Assembly (NCBI GenBank): GCA_003640385.1
Contig: RCAB01000013.1
Location: 1-64,000 of the forward strand
Direction: 5' to 3'
Source: Setaria digitata
Taxonomy: Eukaryota > Nematoda > Chromadorea > Rhabditida > Setariidae
Length of the DNA: 64,000 nucleotides
How positions within the stretch are numbered: position 1 is the first letter of the stretch; each line of letters starts with the position of its first letter. Shown in pieces: positions 13,201 through 24,508 of the stretch. A program made the translations under genes and the position numbers. The notes under the pieces were generated by a model that searched no databases, was not told where the DNA came from, and saw only the letters and a program-made list of their open reading frames with translations.

Positions 13201-14515
13201 CTCAACTTTCACCTCAGATCCTAATTTCGAGATTTTAATTTGGAAAACTGACCAGTCAAGGCAGCTGTTCGTATCTTAGAATTCAACACTTTCCCTTCAG
13301 CAATATCCTTGGTATCCATTCGATAGGTGTCTTGCAAACGTAACAAACCAATCGCTGCACCGGATAGATCCTCCTGTATACCACTCAGTGATTCTTTCAA
13401 ACTACCGTACAATTAGATCTGTACTCACTAAGCATGACCTCATTTAACAGATCATTCGTTATGTGATGACAATAAAACTTTTGCGACAGCTTGCTTTTCT
13501 GCAGATACTTAGTGATCTCACGCAAATTCTTAACAAGGAATAGTACACGTCATAACTTACGCTGATGAATTGCGCCACCTACCATGTCTGAAGAAAATCA
13601 ATGGAAAGGAAGAACCTCTGTAGGATAGTTGATACGCTTAATGACCCGCTGCTGGGTCACATTACGGATGAAATCATCGGCCGAGTTTGTCCTCATCATG
13701 TATACTACCCTGTCCCAGTCAGCTGTCATTTCCTTAATTAACAGGAAAGCATTAACTGGATGTATTACTGCTTGCTCACCATCTCGTATGGCTTTGTCAT
13801 TACGATCTTGCACCTCTTGAGCGAACCTGGAATCATGCCACATGCATTTCTCACTTGACATACTTTACTGTTTCTGCAAAAAATCAAATGAGATATGGCT
13901 ATTGTCATCTGCAATCCCAGATTATTGTTGAACTCATCACTTTCTGTTCACTCTTTCTCGATTTCTCCACCTTATTATTTATACTAAATTCCAGCCTATT
14001 GGAAGTACCACGTTCTCAAAGTAGACAGGAAGAAAGTTTCGGCTTGTAGACCCCAAGCCATTGATAATTCAGTGGCCTACGTGCCTAGCACTTCCTTCCT
14101 TACCCTGCTTCTTTTCATGTCCATTACATCATGCTTTGTTTCGGAAAGCAGCATATTATACAGTATGTCTCTTTCCCTGCATTAATATTTATTAAATATG
14201 TTCACTATCACTTGATAAAGCAACATTTCAGGTATTATCAGTCTCACCATCGGAAGTCTTAGCGCTTACTGTGGGCTGCCCAAGGCTTGGTTTTCTGTGA
14301 GATGGATATGTCAACGTTGAAATAGTAAGAAATAAAAAAACCTACTTCTTTAAATGATCAAGTCTTTCCAATTCTTTTTCCACATAACTATTAATCATCA
14401 CAGGAATATCCCTCTCAGCTCCAATCAGTGCTTGCAAGGAGACAAGTGAAGAAAAGCTGTCGGTAAAAACCGTCGGGATCAACAGGAATATCCCAAGCAC
14501 TGCCAACAGTATCAT
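10212..14515 (-). CDS. Prolyl 4-hydroxylase alpha subunit, copy 2 (12 exons, 557 aa)
   Basis: Tandem paralogue of copy 1 with the same predicted role in collagen proline hydroxylation in the ER. Exons: 14346-14515, 13616-13826, 13253-13373, 12900-13112, 12456-12631, 12009-12179, 11797-11867, 11444-11543, 11253-11306, 10954-11016, 10804-10872, 10212-10466. Exons 1, 2, 6, 7, 8, 9 and 11 match copy 1 in length exactly. Signal peptide: MILLAVLGIFLLIPTVFTDS. The TPR-type peptide-binding segment is conserved (CFEIGRAAYNAYDYYHTILW). Iron ligands are H424 and D426 (HYDPHFDC) and H494 (SRHAACP); K504 is the 2-oxoglutarate residue. Two oddities: exon 6 appears to use a GC donor, and the otherwise conserved LGTGNR segment reads KDKAGNR. 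The C-terminus is longer than in copy 1 and ends in a lysine-rich tail (PKKNPKK). An AG directly precedes the ATG, as at a trans-splice site. Confidence 0.95.
11751..11776 (+). repeat. G-run tract within intron 7 of hydroxylase copy 2
   Basis: Three long G runs separated by single T bases sit inside the intron between exons 7 and 8 of copy 2. In the transcript the tract is C-rich. The plus strand could form a G-quadruplex. Confidence 0.85.
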
Positions 14516-17500
14516 CTGTTACTTTATGTTCCTGTAAATGACAAATTCTATCAAATGTGAAAGTGCAGGAATGCAAGATGTAATCGCAATGTGAAACAAA
14601 AAGTCCATAATTACTTTATGATATGTATATCCTACAGTTATGTTGCGCTTAAACAAACTTTTGCTTTTCATAGGGTTCGACTGTGAGCAGTACAAATATG
14701 CTGCAACCTATTTCAGAAATTTCTATTTTTTCTATTTCAATTTCAAATCTCGATTTAAAGAATTTTCACGTTCCAGAAGTTTGGTATGCATTAAAATAGT
14801 ATAAAAAAAAGTGCATCAGCTCGAAAGATGACACTGTAAAAAGTGCTGCGTTGAATAGAAGGAAGTGGATGATGATGGAATAGTGCATCAGCTTAGAACA
14901 AGAACAGGTACTAATTAACATTCCATCACTATCTTTGCTGAGAGAAAGAGGTTTCCACAGGTTTCTTCTGTCACTTTGTCATAGCACACATTTTTTATGA
15001 CTATCTCAAACGTTTTGCCAGTACGCTGACCTCAGCTGTTCAGGTATGCTAGCTCAGCAGTCGTTGAAACCTAAAAAGAGACAGAACCTAGATGCATTGA
15101 ATTTACAGTTATTATCCCTGTTATTGCATGATTTTCGTTGGTGATAAAAGTGAAGAAAAGAATGAGGGAAATAGCTGCTTGGCCAGAATCATCGAACAGC
15201 CGAGCCAGTATGTACTTATTTCTAGAGAGTTGCTAGTCCACTTTACTAATCTTTAGTCTTTCTTCATCAGACTTTGGCTTATGTGGAACAATCATTTAAA
15301 GATGTGAGAAAAGAAAGAAGAATAAAACTGGAGGAGAGGTTCGGTACGGGCGTTCAGGTTCAGGAATTATTTACAACATTGTTAAGCGATAGCCGGCTAA
15401 TGCTACTACATAGGTAGCTGGTGGAACGGAACTTCAGACTGGTAGCAACATACAGCCATGGCAACCATAGGACAGCAATTTCACCGGTGGAATGCGGGGG
15501 GACTCCAGACACAATGGTACAACTCGTTAGAGTCTTTCATTGTGCAATGTGTTCTCAAGATGAAGAGAAAAAACAACTGAGGAAAACAGAAGCTGTGACA
15601 CCTCTGTGTGGCAGTGGAAGTTGTGGTGGAGTCACATAACAGTTAGCAAAAGGCAACTTCTAACCAAAATTCCCGGGAAGGCCAGAGTCAGCACAGCTTC
15701 CATTTGTGACAACTTCCTGTTCTGGACATTACTCGAAACACCCTTTAATTACTGAATTACAAACGAATAAAGTACAAGAATGCAATAGATTCTGAACTAG
15801 CGATCAGTAGAGGGGAATCAGAAGGCAGAATGTGACGTAGCCGCAGGACAAGAGAATGGCAGTTGGATCCTTTCCAGTCCATCATTCCTTCACTCTTCCC
15901 ATTTCACGCCCTACTACCGAAGTGTGTCTCTATTATAACTTTACTGATTTATTTCTAGCTGAAGCTTTTTTTGCACATGGAAAGTTTAGCGACGTCTTGT
16001 AAAGACTAAGCGAATAGCTCTCGAGACCGTGCAGAGTTACCAACTAGCTAGTCTGTCTTAAGACTGATACATCGCTTTCTTCAATCGATGAACAAAATTC
16101 TGGAAAACTGCAATACACTTCTGTAGTTGGATTATCCACGCCTAAGCATTACTTTAAGGACAGTAGCCTTCGATGAAATATCAACAACTGGCTTCAAGCA
16201 ATGTCCCATAGACTACTTGAAGTTCCTAACACTGACAGCAGGATTCTCTCAGAGCTGCTACCCTCATTGCAGCGATCAGTTTCATTCGATCGATTCTCTC
16301 CGATTTCGCTTGGCCCTCGAATTGGAAATCAGAGAACTTCAACATCATTCCTCAGCTTGCCTGACTAAATGCCAATAGTAAATGCACTTAACAAGCAAAA
16401 ACTAAAAGCAAAGTGCATAGTTCGTGGGAAGACATGGTGACTAGAGGGAAAGGATGACAAAATGACGTCGAGTAGCCTATTTTTCATATCGGAGATAATG
16501 AGTGTAAATTGGGTCAAGCTTAATGACCTCACGAAAGTACACATCGAGAGAGAGACAGAGAAAGAGAAAGAGAAGGGAGGGCTGGATGAGTGAGGAGACG
16601 ATGTTGCAAAGCAACATTGTAACTCCTTTATGTTGATTGATCTAGATTAAATTTATCGGCGTTTTACACTGATAAAAGATAAGTGAAGACAGGAATGCGT
16701 AATGCTGAAATTATAAAATCTAATCTTTAATTTACCACTTTTGGACAAGCGATTTTAGTGCATCTGTTTTAAAGAGAATGTGCAGAGAGGGTACCCATCT
16801 GACTTATATCACGTTATTCAGAACTTCACTACATATTTCAAATTTAAGAGATTCATGACAAATAATCCGCTATCAGTAAAATTGGATGAAATGCAGGTGG
16901 CATGGGAGGTTAGTATTGATAAGAATTAAAGGATAGACAGAACTATGGCTTAACAGTGTTTTTTGCATTATAGCCAACTTTAAACTTTATCATAAACAAC
17001 AAATCAGCAAACGAGAAGTGGAGGATGGGCAAGAAAAGGGAATTTCCTATTTGATAAGTCGAGTTTTCCGCATAACTTGAATGCCAAACGGAACTTTCAT
17101 TCTTTCTTTCTTGTTCCTTGTTGCTCCTTGTTGCAGAACATAACTATAATATCAGTTTAATAAAAGTTGAGGTAAGTTTGTTAAAGTAAAACACGGAGAA
17201 AATCAGGTTAACTGTTACAAACACAAGAATGAAATGAAATCTTGAATAAAGTCAACTTTTTCAATTTTTATAGACTCCAAGACTATAAATTCAAATTGTC
17301 AATTGAAAAGAAAAGTAAAAAACAAATGAAGTTGGCATGGAGGAAATTCTCTTTAACAACAATTCTCGTATTCAGTGTTTCAATCGCCTATATGATTACG
17401 AAAAATTTTCAGTGTTAAATGAGGTTTGTCATTTTAGCTCACTGTCATAAATATTAGCCATAATAACAACGATAGTATTTTTCCCTCTATTGAACACGCT

Positions 17501-18969
17501 TATCAAAATCAATTTATAATGTTATTGATTAACTAGAATTATCAAAAGAATCAACAGGCAGTGAGAAAAAATTCTTCTTTACCTTTGCTCAACGCATTGA
17601 TCCATTTTTTCTGAAGTTTCTGACTAGTTTCAATTTATCAGTTCATAAACTGAATTTGATAAATTGTTTAAAAAAGAATGCTGTTTCTATTCAAAATAAG
17701 AATTCATTTCTCTTTTCGATACAAGCATTTTACATATTTTAAAGCGAAGTTCCCTGAAAACAACAAAATCAAAACTGGTTTTTCGCCTCGGTGCATCTTC
17801 ATCGGTTTCTCGCTGTTTAGAAATTCATTGAAGGCAATTCTTGTCTATTCAGTTTGTAGCAAAAAAAAATCGCAGATTCAAAATTGTTAAAGTTTGATTT
17901 TAGACTAATTTTTATCTGTCTAATAAAAATAAAAGTTTGAAGAGAAAGTCTACTACATCATCATATATTATCTTTGGAAATAACAGAAGAAGATCTGTTT
18001 AGATCGCATTTTAAATTATCTAAAGCATTGTTTAATGAAGTCTTATTAAAAATCTTAACTTATTAAGTAGAATATGTTAAAATACTTCAGAACAGGCATC
18101 ACTGTGCAGCTGCAAATTATATAGGCGTTTATTAATAGCAAAGAATCATTCTTCTACTGCAGTAAGGCTATAGGACTATTTTCATGGTAAAAGATTCTCT
18201 GGTATTTTTCACTCCACTACATAAATAAACTACTTTATACACTTCCCTTAGACATTTAGCACCAACAATCCTCTCCTGTCCGTTTTGCTATTCTTCGGAT
18301 ATTGAAAGAAAGAAGAATTTAAAACCGTTCTAAAATTAATATGTCTACAAATTGAAATAAAACTGACAAATCTAGCACTTAGGATGGCCTACTAGGAAAC
18401 CAAATTATCGAAATATTATTAATACAATTTGTTTCTATAAAATGATAATGGTATTTGTTATCTATTTATGAAAAAAAAAGATTTTTGGTAAGTATACAAT
18501 AATATGGCTTGTCATAGTTGTTCATATCACATGATGACAGAAAATAGTTGAATATTGACTTAATTCGCTGATTACAGTCTTCAACAATTTTGTAAGTCTT
18601 AATCCAGTTTGATAATGTAATCTAGTATAATGTCATACATGGTCATACATAAATGAAAGTTCATATTTAGTTATTCGCGCTACAGAAATATTCTATTTCT
18701 TCATTATCCATATTCCTGATTACTTTTCATGTGATAAAATATTAACTTTGATAAAAGTGATAAAAGCAAGAAGGATTTTTTATTTGAAAATTTCTCTAAT
18801 TCTGAAATTCTTCTTCAGGGCATTCGCGAGTGGGAATAGTTTTTAACTCTATTGCTTATTTACATGTAAATATATATCAGCTTAGGTGCATTTCAAATTT
18901 AAAAGTATTTGGTAGTCTGAAATTTCCATTGTTGTTTTATATGGTGAAGTTGAACGGTTGGTGATAAAA
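14516..18969. other. Divergent intergenic spacer, hydroxylase copy 2 to F-box gene
   Basis: This 4.4 kb lies between the 5' ends of two divergently transcribed genes, so both promoters must fall here. I recognised no exon chain. The portion 15400-16400 is less AT-rich than its surroundings and carries short open frames without family motifs. A purine tract lies at 16546-16581. A short block near 17101-17275 resembles the upstream region of copy 1. Confidence 0.5.
16546..16581 (+). repeat. Purine (GA) tract
   Basis: A nearly pure run of G and A (one C interruption) made of GAGA and GAAA units, in the spacer upstream of hydroxylase copy 2. It is simple sequence; any GAGA-type regulatory role is only a possibility. 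Confidence 0.7.
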
Positions 18970-21104
18970 ATGCGTATCGGGGAGTCTCTCGAAGCCCTGT
19001 CGGATGAGACGATTATAGAAATATTCGAACAACTCGCTCCACGAGAAAGGGCTCGATTCTCTACTATTAATAAACGCTTGCATAGTTTGTTATATCCAGT
19101 ATGTTATTATACATAGCCACAAGTTGTCTTAATTAATCCAGATTATGACAAACTCAGCTTCATTGCACATATTAGAATGATCATTGCAGTGGAGTGATAT
19201 CAACCGTATCACGGCTCATAAAGTTGGAATTGTTCTTGCTTCCGATCGTTGTATACTTGAAGTACATGACACCGGTACAAATGAGAAAACTGCCCAATCA
19301 GTTAGTTTTATAACACATTACTATTTATTTAATGTTTCTTTATGATTTACGATTTCATCACGTCTCGCATTTAACGCTTCACGTTTTACGAGTCAATCGA
19401 TTCCTGTAAAAATGTTGTGGAAAGCAATCGTTAAGATCTGCAGTGGAATCTACACAAATATACATATCGTATTTATCGGAAGGTATCAAACTCAACTGCT
19501 TTTATTCAGGATATTAATCTCTTAACAAACGCACTTCGCACTTCACCGTTTATACAAAAGCTTGTGATTAGTAACATAGACTATGTTCGCACAATTTCAC
19601 CAGCAGTGTTCACCTATTTATCAAATCTTCGAGAACTTACTGTGCCGTGTGATATTTTCGATAAGTTAGCTCCAAATTTCTCTTTATTTTTCATTGCATT
19701 GATTTTCAAACAAACTTCATCACAGCATTTCTTAGCATCGCTTATTACGTCAAACAAATCATCACAATTGTGGATCATCTCTGACTGTTGCACAATTATT
19801 TGCTTTGATATGAATTCAGAAGAAAGCACTGACTGAATCCTCTTTCACATCTACTCAGCAGCTCAGTCTCCATAATCTGAATCAGCTTACCTTCCTAGAT
19901 GAATATGCAGCTTTCTTGATTTCAGTACTAACAAATGGTGCAATTTTTATGAAGTTTGCAAGAAGCAAGGAATAGCAATGCAGTAATGATCTTTTTTCTC
20001 GCTACAGAGAATCGGACTTGCATGACAAGATCAAAGCAATATTCTCAATCAAAAGATTACTTGTGCTGCGCATTTTGAAGCGGTTTGATACTCCACGCAA
20101 AGCAATAAATATAGTGCATGCAGAACACATAGAAAAGCTGCAAACAGACGCTATCAGAATGTTGAAATTACAGGTTGTATGACAGTTTATACTGTTTAGA
20201 TTTCAAGAAGATATTGAAATGGGGATTTTCCAAAAACGTGCCTTAGTCAGTTCGGACTTAATGTGCATAGCACAAGCTTTTACTTCCTGAAGGAAAGCCC
20301 GTAAGTGAAAGTATGATACAGTAAGTTACGAGACTTAGACCTTAGCTGAGATGACTACACGTTGTAAAATGATTCATGTATAAATTTACAGGGTGTATCG
20401 CTCACCGCAGCAGCCATGGAAGCGATTGCCAAAAAATTTTCAAACTCATTAAAATATTTGTGTCTCATGGGTACCTTAGTACACACACCTGACGGTGCAA
20501 TTTATTTGAAAGCGCTGTGTGAGTAGAGTTAGAATTACGCTCTGAATTATCAACTGATAAGACCAACGTAGCAATTGAACCTCCAACACTTACGGGTCAA
20601 AGGTCAGTGAGTAGGTACATCACAAGCCACATAGTGTTGCAGTAACCAAGCTGACTTTATGGGACTTTAACTAGGTACATATTTGCTCTAATGAAAAAGA
20701 ACTGAACACTATAAGGCGTGTAAAGCATCTTGCATCATGCGTGGTACTCGACAGTTTTTAGCAAGCTGTGCCTGCATTCAAAAATTTTATACACGAGCAA
20801 GAAGCTATCCATTCAAATTTAAATTTAAGGTAATTTGAGATGCTTGAGTAAGCTGACATTACCACCATCTCTTTTATCGCTGAGCAGTAAACCACTGTAT
20901 TACGAATGTCGAATGTTACAACAACTTACTGTTAAATATCTCTGCGCATGTGTTTACGAATCAGAAATAGTTGAAACACGATATTTTATCAAGAAGTTGT
21001 TGCCGCCTACTCTGAAAGAATTATGCTTGCACGATCCGACTCATCTGGTGGCTAAAGATTTGAAAAACGATGAATTTCGAAAGTTACATTTCAAGGCAAA
21101 CTAG
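18970..21104 (+). CDS. F-box domain protein with leucine-rich-like C-terminus
   Basis: Probable substrate receptor of an SCF (Skp1-cullin-F-box) ubiquitin ligase. The first exon encodes a recognisable F-box: LEALSDETIIEIFEQLAPRE followed by RARFSTINKRLHSLLYP, i.e. the Leu/Ile-rich helix pattern that binds Skp1. Exons with closing phase: 18970-19098, 19190-19300, 19444-19482, 19510-about 19670, about 19824-19953, 20008-20173, 20392-20518, 20830-21104. The exon 4/5 junction is unresolved: no GT donor joins exon 4 to the LSLHNLNQL frame in phase. Later exons contain LRR-like strings (LSNLRELTVP, NSLKYLCLMG, LRCLSKLTLPPSLLSL, TLKELCLHDP), consistent with a substrate-binding repeat domain. No close family was identified. 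The start is the first ATG before the F-box. Confidence 0.72.
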
Positions 21105-21107
21105 ATT

Positions 21108-21461
21108 TTGAATTTTCTGAATTCTGATTTCAGTTTAAAAAAAGGGAAAAACATGAGAAAAGAAGCTGTAAAAAAGCGATTAAGAAATGTCACACAGTGT
21201 AATCATAGCTCAAGTCATTATTTACCGAAATTTCCATTGCAGGTGACATTCTGTAAACGAGCAGATTCACTGTATCAGCAGGAATGGATGCATGGTCACT
21301 GTGAGTTACTATCACATATGGTTTGGGTACAGCCATATAAACATTTCAACACTGAATACCCACACCCGGTAATTAATTATTTTAAAGAATTCATTTCAAT
21401 TACATATTATCATATAAACTGGTTTATCATCGTCTATCACAGCACTTTTAAAATGACATGA
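21108..21461 (+). other. Open frame just downstream of the F-box gene, possibly an alternative 3' exon
   Basis: Directly after the F-box stop codon a frame stays open for about 117 codons and contains protein-like text such as FCKRADSLYQQEWMHGHC and HFNTEYPHP, preceded by an acceptor-like TTGCAG at 21236-21241. I could not find a donor in the last F-box exon that joins it in phase. It could be an alternative terminal exon, a decayed exon or chance. Confidence 0.25.
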
Positions 21462-21808
21462 GAAGCTCACAGCCACCCTGTACGCCAAACAAATCTTTCG
21501 GTTTAGTAATCCCATGAAAATACTGAGATGTAAATCTCAATATATTTTTTATAATTTAAAATCAGTCCAATGAAAAAATAAAATAAAACATAAATATTTT
21601 TCAGCCATCTTTTCACATATTCCCTAATTGCCGAAAGAGCCAAAACCAGAGTAATGTTCAAAAAAAAAAAAAAACATTTTCGAAAAGATTTTGAAAGAAA
21701 CACGACGAAGAATTATGGCAAGCCGGGAAGAATAAATTGATAAATTCGAACTTTTATGTGAGAATTTAATAAGAAAAACTGAATCAGGTACCTGGATGGT
21801 GGTTTTTC
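21462..21808. other. Spacer upstream of the small low-complexity gene
   Basis: AT-rich with an A run near 21660. No feature was recognised beyond the likely promoter or 5' untranslated region of the gene starting at 21809. Confidence 0.5.
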
Positions 21809-22873
21809 ATGAGTGAAAATGTAGATACAGCTGAGGAGAGCACAGAAGTCACAGCAGTCGAGGAATCACCAACACCACAACAACCTGTTGCCCAACTTCA
21901 ACTACCACCAAATGAAGACCCCGGCGAAATGATGATGGCTACGATTACAAGTAAATGACATTCATGCATTTATATGTGGAGATGCCAATTTACAAGATAG
22001 GGACTACTCTTCAATGGCCTCAGAAAGAAGCCTCATCTCATCAAGATATTTTCACAGCATATCATGTAAATGAGAAATGCTTGCAAAAAAATAATTGCAA
22101 AAGGTCTAGACATTAATTAAAATCCTTTTCTTATGAAGGATTTTTCGAGCGAATGATTGATGATCAACTTAATGCAGAATTTGGTGGTAATGCATCAACG
22201 AACTTGGCGATACTTGAAAACCCCAACAACAATGTGGTTACACCTAATACTGCTAGCCAACTTCCAGTACCAGCTAACCAAATTGGTATTTTACATGATC
22301 ACTTTGGGAAACCCAACCCCCGCTGATATGACGGACGACTTGTTGTCTTTACTGTCTTCACTGCGGTTCTACTGCAAGGATCGGTTTTTAGATGGTCATT
22401 CAGGATCTTCTAATAACCGGTCGCGACACAATTTCGTAGTAATATCAAGAAGCGGTAGAGGAAATATAAGTCGACCTTCTAGAATTCCCTTGCAAACAAG
22501 TACTCAATCAGCTCCACCAATTCAAAGAGTTTCACCCACAGAAGTAGACCAAGAAGAAACATCCTCTGCGTACGTTTCAAATGAAATAACGATATTTTTC
22601 TAATCATGATTTAAAATCTTATCAAGTTTATCGAGATTGAGTAAATCTAACTCTCATAACCTTATCTGCAGAATTTTGAGCACAATCACACCTAATAGAT
22701 GTTTTAGGACTGCGGGATCACCGGATTCAGAAGATTCAGGACAGCTGGAAGAAAATGATAACAATGAAGCACAATACTCTGGATCAACAACATCAACGAC
22801 GACGACAACCACAAATAGTACAACGTCAACTTCTAGATTGATACGAAGAAATACAAGATTAAATGAACCATAA
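21809..22873 (+). CDS. Small acidic, Ser/Thr-rich protein of unknown function (4 exons, 218 aa)
   Basis: I do not recognise this family. Exons 21809-21950, 22139-22285, 22404-22569 and 22672-22873 join with exact phase (142+147+166+202 bases) into one frame, which is the main support for a real gene. The N-terminus is acidic (MSENVDTAEESTEVTAVEES), followed by a Pro/Gln-rich stretch and a short hydrophobic-acidic segment (FFERMIDDQLNAEFGG). The middle is basic and Ser-rich (RSGRGNISRPSR). The end is an acidic stretch (SPDSEDSGQLEENDNNE), then a threonine/serine run of about 20 residues, then a basic tail (RLIRRNTRLNEP). No signal peptide, membrane segment or cysteine pattern is visible. An overlapping upstream ATG at 21796 opens only a six-codon frame ending at 21816, so the ATG at 21809 is chosen. 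Predicted largely disordered and intracellular. Confidence 0.6.
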
Positions 22874-23592
22874 CTATCAAAAGAAATGAATTGGAACATT
22901 TGCTGTTCGCAGCTCAAAATCAATACGAAAATAATCCGAACTTACCTTGCAAAGCAAGATTTAACCAATGAATAAAGAAGCAACTTACTTGGCAAGTAAA
23001 TCACAGTTTTTTCAACTTCTGTGCTACCCTAGAAGGAAGAGAAAATACACCAATTCTCTATGCAAATCATTTCGCGTCATTCCAATTAAAATCGTATGGA
23101 CCATTGAGTTTTCAGCTACTTGTATGAAACTTCGATCCATCAGAAATTACTGGAACTGAAAATGAAAAACGAAAACTACAAACAAATATAAAAGAAGCAA
23201 CATTTCCTTTATACATACCCAGGAAATAGCAAACACAAAATACTAATCTAGTAATAACGAACAAGTACATATATCACATAACAATTTGATACGGTGGTAT
23301 CATGAAGCAAAAATGGGACAAATGTAGAACGTAAAACAAACGGCCTTTCCAGCTCAAATTTGACGTCCTACATTTCGATAATATGCCAAAAACATCAAAA
23401 GGAGGTACCATATTCCATGACTTATCACTAAGGCTTCCCTCAGCTGAGTAAACAGTATTGGTAGGAAAAAACTAACAAGGAATTGTAAGGATGGGGTACA
23501 ATAAATGATAAATTCTCGTTTTTCTGCACGATATACCAACATCTTGTAATCCATGTGGACAGAGAATTGCTGGCGGTAAGAAATGGAGGAAT

Positions 23593-23623
<31 letters not shown>

Positions 23624-24508
23624 CTTTACATTTCTGACGCTCTTCTAAATACCAACGACACCAATGCAGGGAAGAAAAAATACGGGGAAACACAAAAATC
23701 TACTCAATTCAATGTCCAATGCAGATTGTTATTTTAATTCTTAAACCTTTGCAAACAAAGCGGAAAGAAACTGCTCACTTACTTTGAAAATAAAGAAAAT
23801 AATCACACATAAAGATCACAATTCACTAAGATCAGAGCAGTTGATTTCTGAAACCACAGTGAAGAACTGAAAGAGATGAAATACAGGAAAGCAAAAATAA
23901 GAGTGGCAGAACAGCAAGGAAGACAGACTTCAGATGCAGTTAAGAAATATCATGAAAAATTACTCTGACTTTTGGGAACTTCAAATTTTACGCAATGAAA
24001 ATATGATCTTTTTCCCAAAAAAGGTACAACCGGTGAAATATGAATGGTTAAATTTTTGACCTCAAAAAGGAGAATAAGTTTTTCTTTTTTCCATTTGTTC
24101 TGAACAATTACAAAAAGATGTTATTCAATGACACAACCAATTTCAAATAACAACTGTGCACTGAAGACGGAAGGAATTAAGAGAATCAGCGCTGTGCATT
24201 AAATACATTATTGAAAATACTTTTCAAAACTGATTTTGGCAAAACACTTACCTCAAATGACTTTTTCCTTCCTTGATTTTTTCAAATTAGGATTAATAGT
24301 AAATACGTTTTGCTGCTTATACCAATGTAAAAAATAATGGAATTCCGGAAACTTTATGACCTGTTGAGATTTCAAGCTTTGTTCTAGAAGAAGGACAAAG
24401 AAAAAATGGAAAAAAAGCAAATGGAAAAATTACAGGGAAGACCACAAAACACACACCAATAAGCAAAGACCAATCTGTGAGAATGGTCATCACAGCACAT
24501 GAGTGGAT
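22874..24508. other. Convergent intergenic spacer with a long T run
   Basis: It separates the 3' ends of the plus-strand small gene and the minus-strand RILP-like gene, so both polyadenylation regions should lie here. A 25-base T run occupies 23594-23618. No exon or RNA gene was recognised. Confidence 0.55.
23594..23618. repeat. Poly(T) homopolymer run
   Basis: Twenty-five consecutive T bases in the convergent spacer. Its length is likely to vary between individuals and sequencing platforms. Confidence 0.9.

Noticed and set aside
15421..15639. Open frame in the GC-richer part of the 14.5-19 kb spacer
   Set aside because: No family motif, no exon chain, no codon pattern like the real genes nearby.
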